From Rheinheimera sp. (GTDB lineage Bacteria; Pseudomonadota; Gammaproteobacteria; Enterobacterales; Alteromonadaceae), in assembly GCF_020217005.1 (NCBI RefSeq), contig NZ_JAIWOI010000289.1, positions 1-10,000 on the forward strand: a stretch of DNA of 10,000 nt, written 5' to 3'. The translations under genes and the position numbers were made by a program. Below the pieces are notes generated by a model that saw only the letters and a program-made list of their open reading frames with translations, was not told the DNA's origin and ran no database searches. Every line of letters starts with the position of its first letter. The first letter of the stretch is position 1. Shown piece after piece: positions 8,797 through 10,000 of this stretch.

Positions 8797-9543
8797 CTAA
8801 AATTGGCCAGCCATGACATTTTGGTAAAGCTGACTTTTCTGTACCTGCAAATGGGCCTGCTGCAATTTTTCAACCAATTGAGGGTCTGTCGCTTTGCTGG
8901 CGGCCAAATAGGTTATTTGTTCCAGCTGTGGGATAGCCAAAACAAAACGGGTGGCCCCTTCAGGTTGCGACAACTGCTGCTCCATCAGCGCTAAGGCAGC
9001 CTGATCATCGATGACATAATCCACCTTGCCTTTAATCAGCAAACGCCATGACTCAAGAATATCAGCAGATAATTGCAGCTCTTTGCCAATCCTCATGCCC
9101 TGTTGCTGCAGATATGAAGTGGCAAAATCCCCTCTTTGCACCGCAATCACAGCGGAACCTAAATCTTTGATATGATTTGGCTTCAAATCTGTGCGCCAGG
9201 CCAGTCGAACTAAACCCAATCTATATTTGGCTACAGGTCCGATCCAGTGAAACTCCTGCTCCCTTTCCGGTGTTCTGGCCATATTGTAAATCAGTACATT
9301 AGGAGTGGAGCTTGCGATGTAAAAAGCTCTTGCCCATGGATAGACCTCGATCCGGCTATCCAGTCCGGCTTGTTGCAAAGTCGCCCTGACAATTTGTGTG
9401 CTGACACCGTCTACTTTACCCTCTTTCATGGTTTGATGCGGTGGAGATAATTCGGTGACCACTCTTAAAACCGCTTCTCCGGCATAAGCGGCTAAAGAAA
9501 AAAAAGCGCACAACAGAACAATCACTAAGTCTTTTATCACCAC
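8797..9543 (-). CDS. Secreted solute-binding-protein-like protein (SBP family 3 type)
   Basis: The 248-residue protein begins with a signal peptide: MVIKD, then the hydrophobic LVIVLLCAFFSLAAYA, with probable cleavage at AYA-GE near residue 21. The rest resembles periplasmic amino-acid-binding proteins of bacterial extracellular solute-binding family 3. The N-terminal strand is LRVVTELSPPHQ; VDGVSTQIV (about 44-52) fits the usual GxxxGxxxDL position, and the stretch PEREQEFHWIGPV (92-104) is common in this group. WRLLIKGKVDYVIDD (about 166-180) marks the second lobe. No permease or ATPase gene is adjacent, so a transport partner is not shown. Many such stand-alone proteins in Alteromonadales have no known ligand. 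The start is one of two consecutive GTG codons; GGAG lies 4 bases from the first and 7 from the second (9540), so the second may be the true start. It is convergent with fldB, one base apart. Confidence 0.78.
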   Translation of the reverse strand: MVIKDLVIVLLCAFFSLAAYAGEAVLRVVTELSPPHQTMKEGKVDGVSTQIVRATLQQAGLDSRIEVYPWARAFYIASSTPNVLIYNMARTPEREQEFHWIGPVAKYRLGLVRLAWRTDLKPNHIKDLGSAVIAVQRGDFATSYLQQQGMRIGKELQLSADILESWRLLIKGKVDYVIDDQAALALMEQQLSQPEGATRFVLAIPQLEQITYLAASKATDPQLVEKLQQAHLQVQKSQLYQNVMAGQF

Positions 9544-9598
9544 TCAACTCCAGGCTGATGCTTCACTACTCAGACAAGACTTTGTTTATCCTAGCGTA

Positions 9599-9619
9599 AT
9601 TATCCTCAGCTTTCCTGAG
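9599..9619 (-). promoter_or_regulatory. Possible -10 element and adjoining dyad upstream of the solute-binding gene
   Basis: On the minus strand GATAAT (9604-9599) could serve as a -10 hexamer, about 56 bases before the GTG start. Directly upstream lies a perfect 5-bp dyad with a 5-base centre (CTCAG at 9605-9609, CTGAG at 9615-9619), which could be an operator overlapping the promoter spacer. No good -35 was found. Between here and the aminotransferase terminator I see only a short palindrome (9643-9654). Confidence 0.25.
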
Positions 9620-9655
9620 ATCCTGGCTGATTTTGCACATTAATCCGTCCGGATC

Positions 9656-9686
9656 AAAAAAGGGCGACCTGAGTCACCCTTTTTTT
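9656..9686 (-). terminator. Rho-independent terminator of the aminotransferase gene
   Basis: On the minus strand, AAAAAA is followed by GGGTGAC, a 4-base loop, GTCGCCC and TTTTTT. The 7-bp stem is complete if one U-G pair is allowed; on the plus strand the same position would be a C-A mismatch, so the hairpin is better suited to minus-strand transcripts. It begins 19 bases past the aminotransferase stop. Confidence 0.9.
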
Positions 9687-9705
9687 GGTTCCAAAGTGCA
9701 GCACC

Positions 9706-10000
9706 TTAGCCTTTTAATACCTGCGCCATGGCTTTAGCGAAGTAATCAATATTGCTATGGTTTAAACCAGCGATACTGACACGGCTTGAACCTACCATAT
9801 AAATACTGAACTCTTTACGCAGACGTTCAATTTGCTCTTTGTTAATACCCAGGAAAGAGAACATACCGTGTTGTTTAGTAATAAAACTAAAATCCTGACT
9901 AATGCCCTCAGCAGCAAATTTATCGATGATCAACTGACGGTAATCATTGATACGATTACGCATCACGGCCAGTTCCTGATGCCATAAAGCGGTTAACTCC
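9706..10000 (-). CDS. Aspartate/aromatic amino acid aminotransferase, C-terminal part (5' end outside window)
   Basis: Only the last 97 residues are present; the frame stays open to the window edge, with ELTALWHQELAVMRNRI upstream of the internal methionines, so the gene starts beyond 10000. It resembles the C-terminus of PLP-dependent class I aminotransferases of the AspC/TyrB type: DFSFITKQHGMFSFLGI, then EQIERLRKEFSIYMVGSSRVSIAGLN split across the substrate-binding region. The Arg in SSRVSIAG matches the substrate-carboxylate-binding Arg386 of E. coli AspC; the usual SGR is SSR here. The catalytic lysine lies outside the window. It should transfer amino groups between aspartate, glutamate or aromatic amino acids and 2-oxo acids in the cytosol. 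Choosing aspC or tyrB is not possible from this fragment. A strong terminator follows. Confidence 0.88.
   Translation of the reverse strand, partial: ELTALWHQELAVMRNRINDYRQLIIDKFAAEGISQDFSFITKQHGMFSFLGINKEQIERLRKEFSIYMVGSSRVSIAGLNHSNIDYFAKAMAQVLKG

Overview
The window looks like chromosomal housekeeping DNA from a gammaproteobacterium outside the enterics, probably an Alteromonadales/Chromatiaceae-type organism such as Rheinheimera or Alishewanella. The genus is inferred from overall protein character only. Most proteins match their E. coli counterparts in length and motifs. The gene order fldB | xerD-dsbC-recJ-prfB-lysS is the same as the corresponding E. coli block.

Layout: 1-27 is a terminator, followed by pyrG (CTP synthase, minus strand, 34-1671), whose upstream promoter has a six-C run at the predicted start site. 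A strong hairpin terminator (1831-1856) closes lysS (lysyl-tRNA synthetase, minus, 1867-3393). A 121-bp imperfect palindrome resembling an ERIC/IRU element fills most of the gap between lysS and prfB. prfB (release factor 2, minus, 3552-4650) carries the classical +1 programmed frameshift. Next, all on the minus strand, come recJ (4789-6519, TTG start), dsbC (6532-7239) and xerD (7261-8163, GTG start), which form a tight operon transcribed xerD to dsbC to recJ.

A 95-bp divergent region separates xerD from fldB (flavodoxin, plus, 8259-8795). fldB converges, with one base between stop codons, on a gene for a secreted solute-binding-protein-like protein (minus, 8797-9543). After a terminator at 9656-9686, the window ends inside the 3' part of an aspartate/aromatic aminotransferase gene (minus, 9706 to beyond 10000).

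Functionally the window covers nucleotide synthesis (PyrG), translation (LysS, RF2), recombination and chromosome dimer resolution (RecJ, XerD), periplasmic disulfide isomerisation (DsbC), electron transfer (FldB) and amino-acid transamination. I saw no defence system, phage, CRISPR array, toxin-antitoxin pair, rRNA or tRNA. I do not think the window holds an undescribed multi-gene system. The points most worth a second look are the ERIC-like element inside the prfB-lysS unit and the C-tract at the pyrG promoter. No gene-free stretch exceeds 200 bases.
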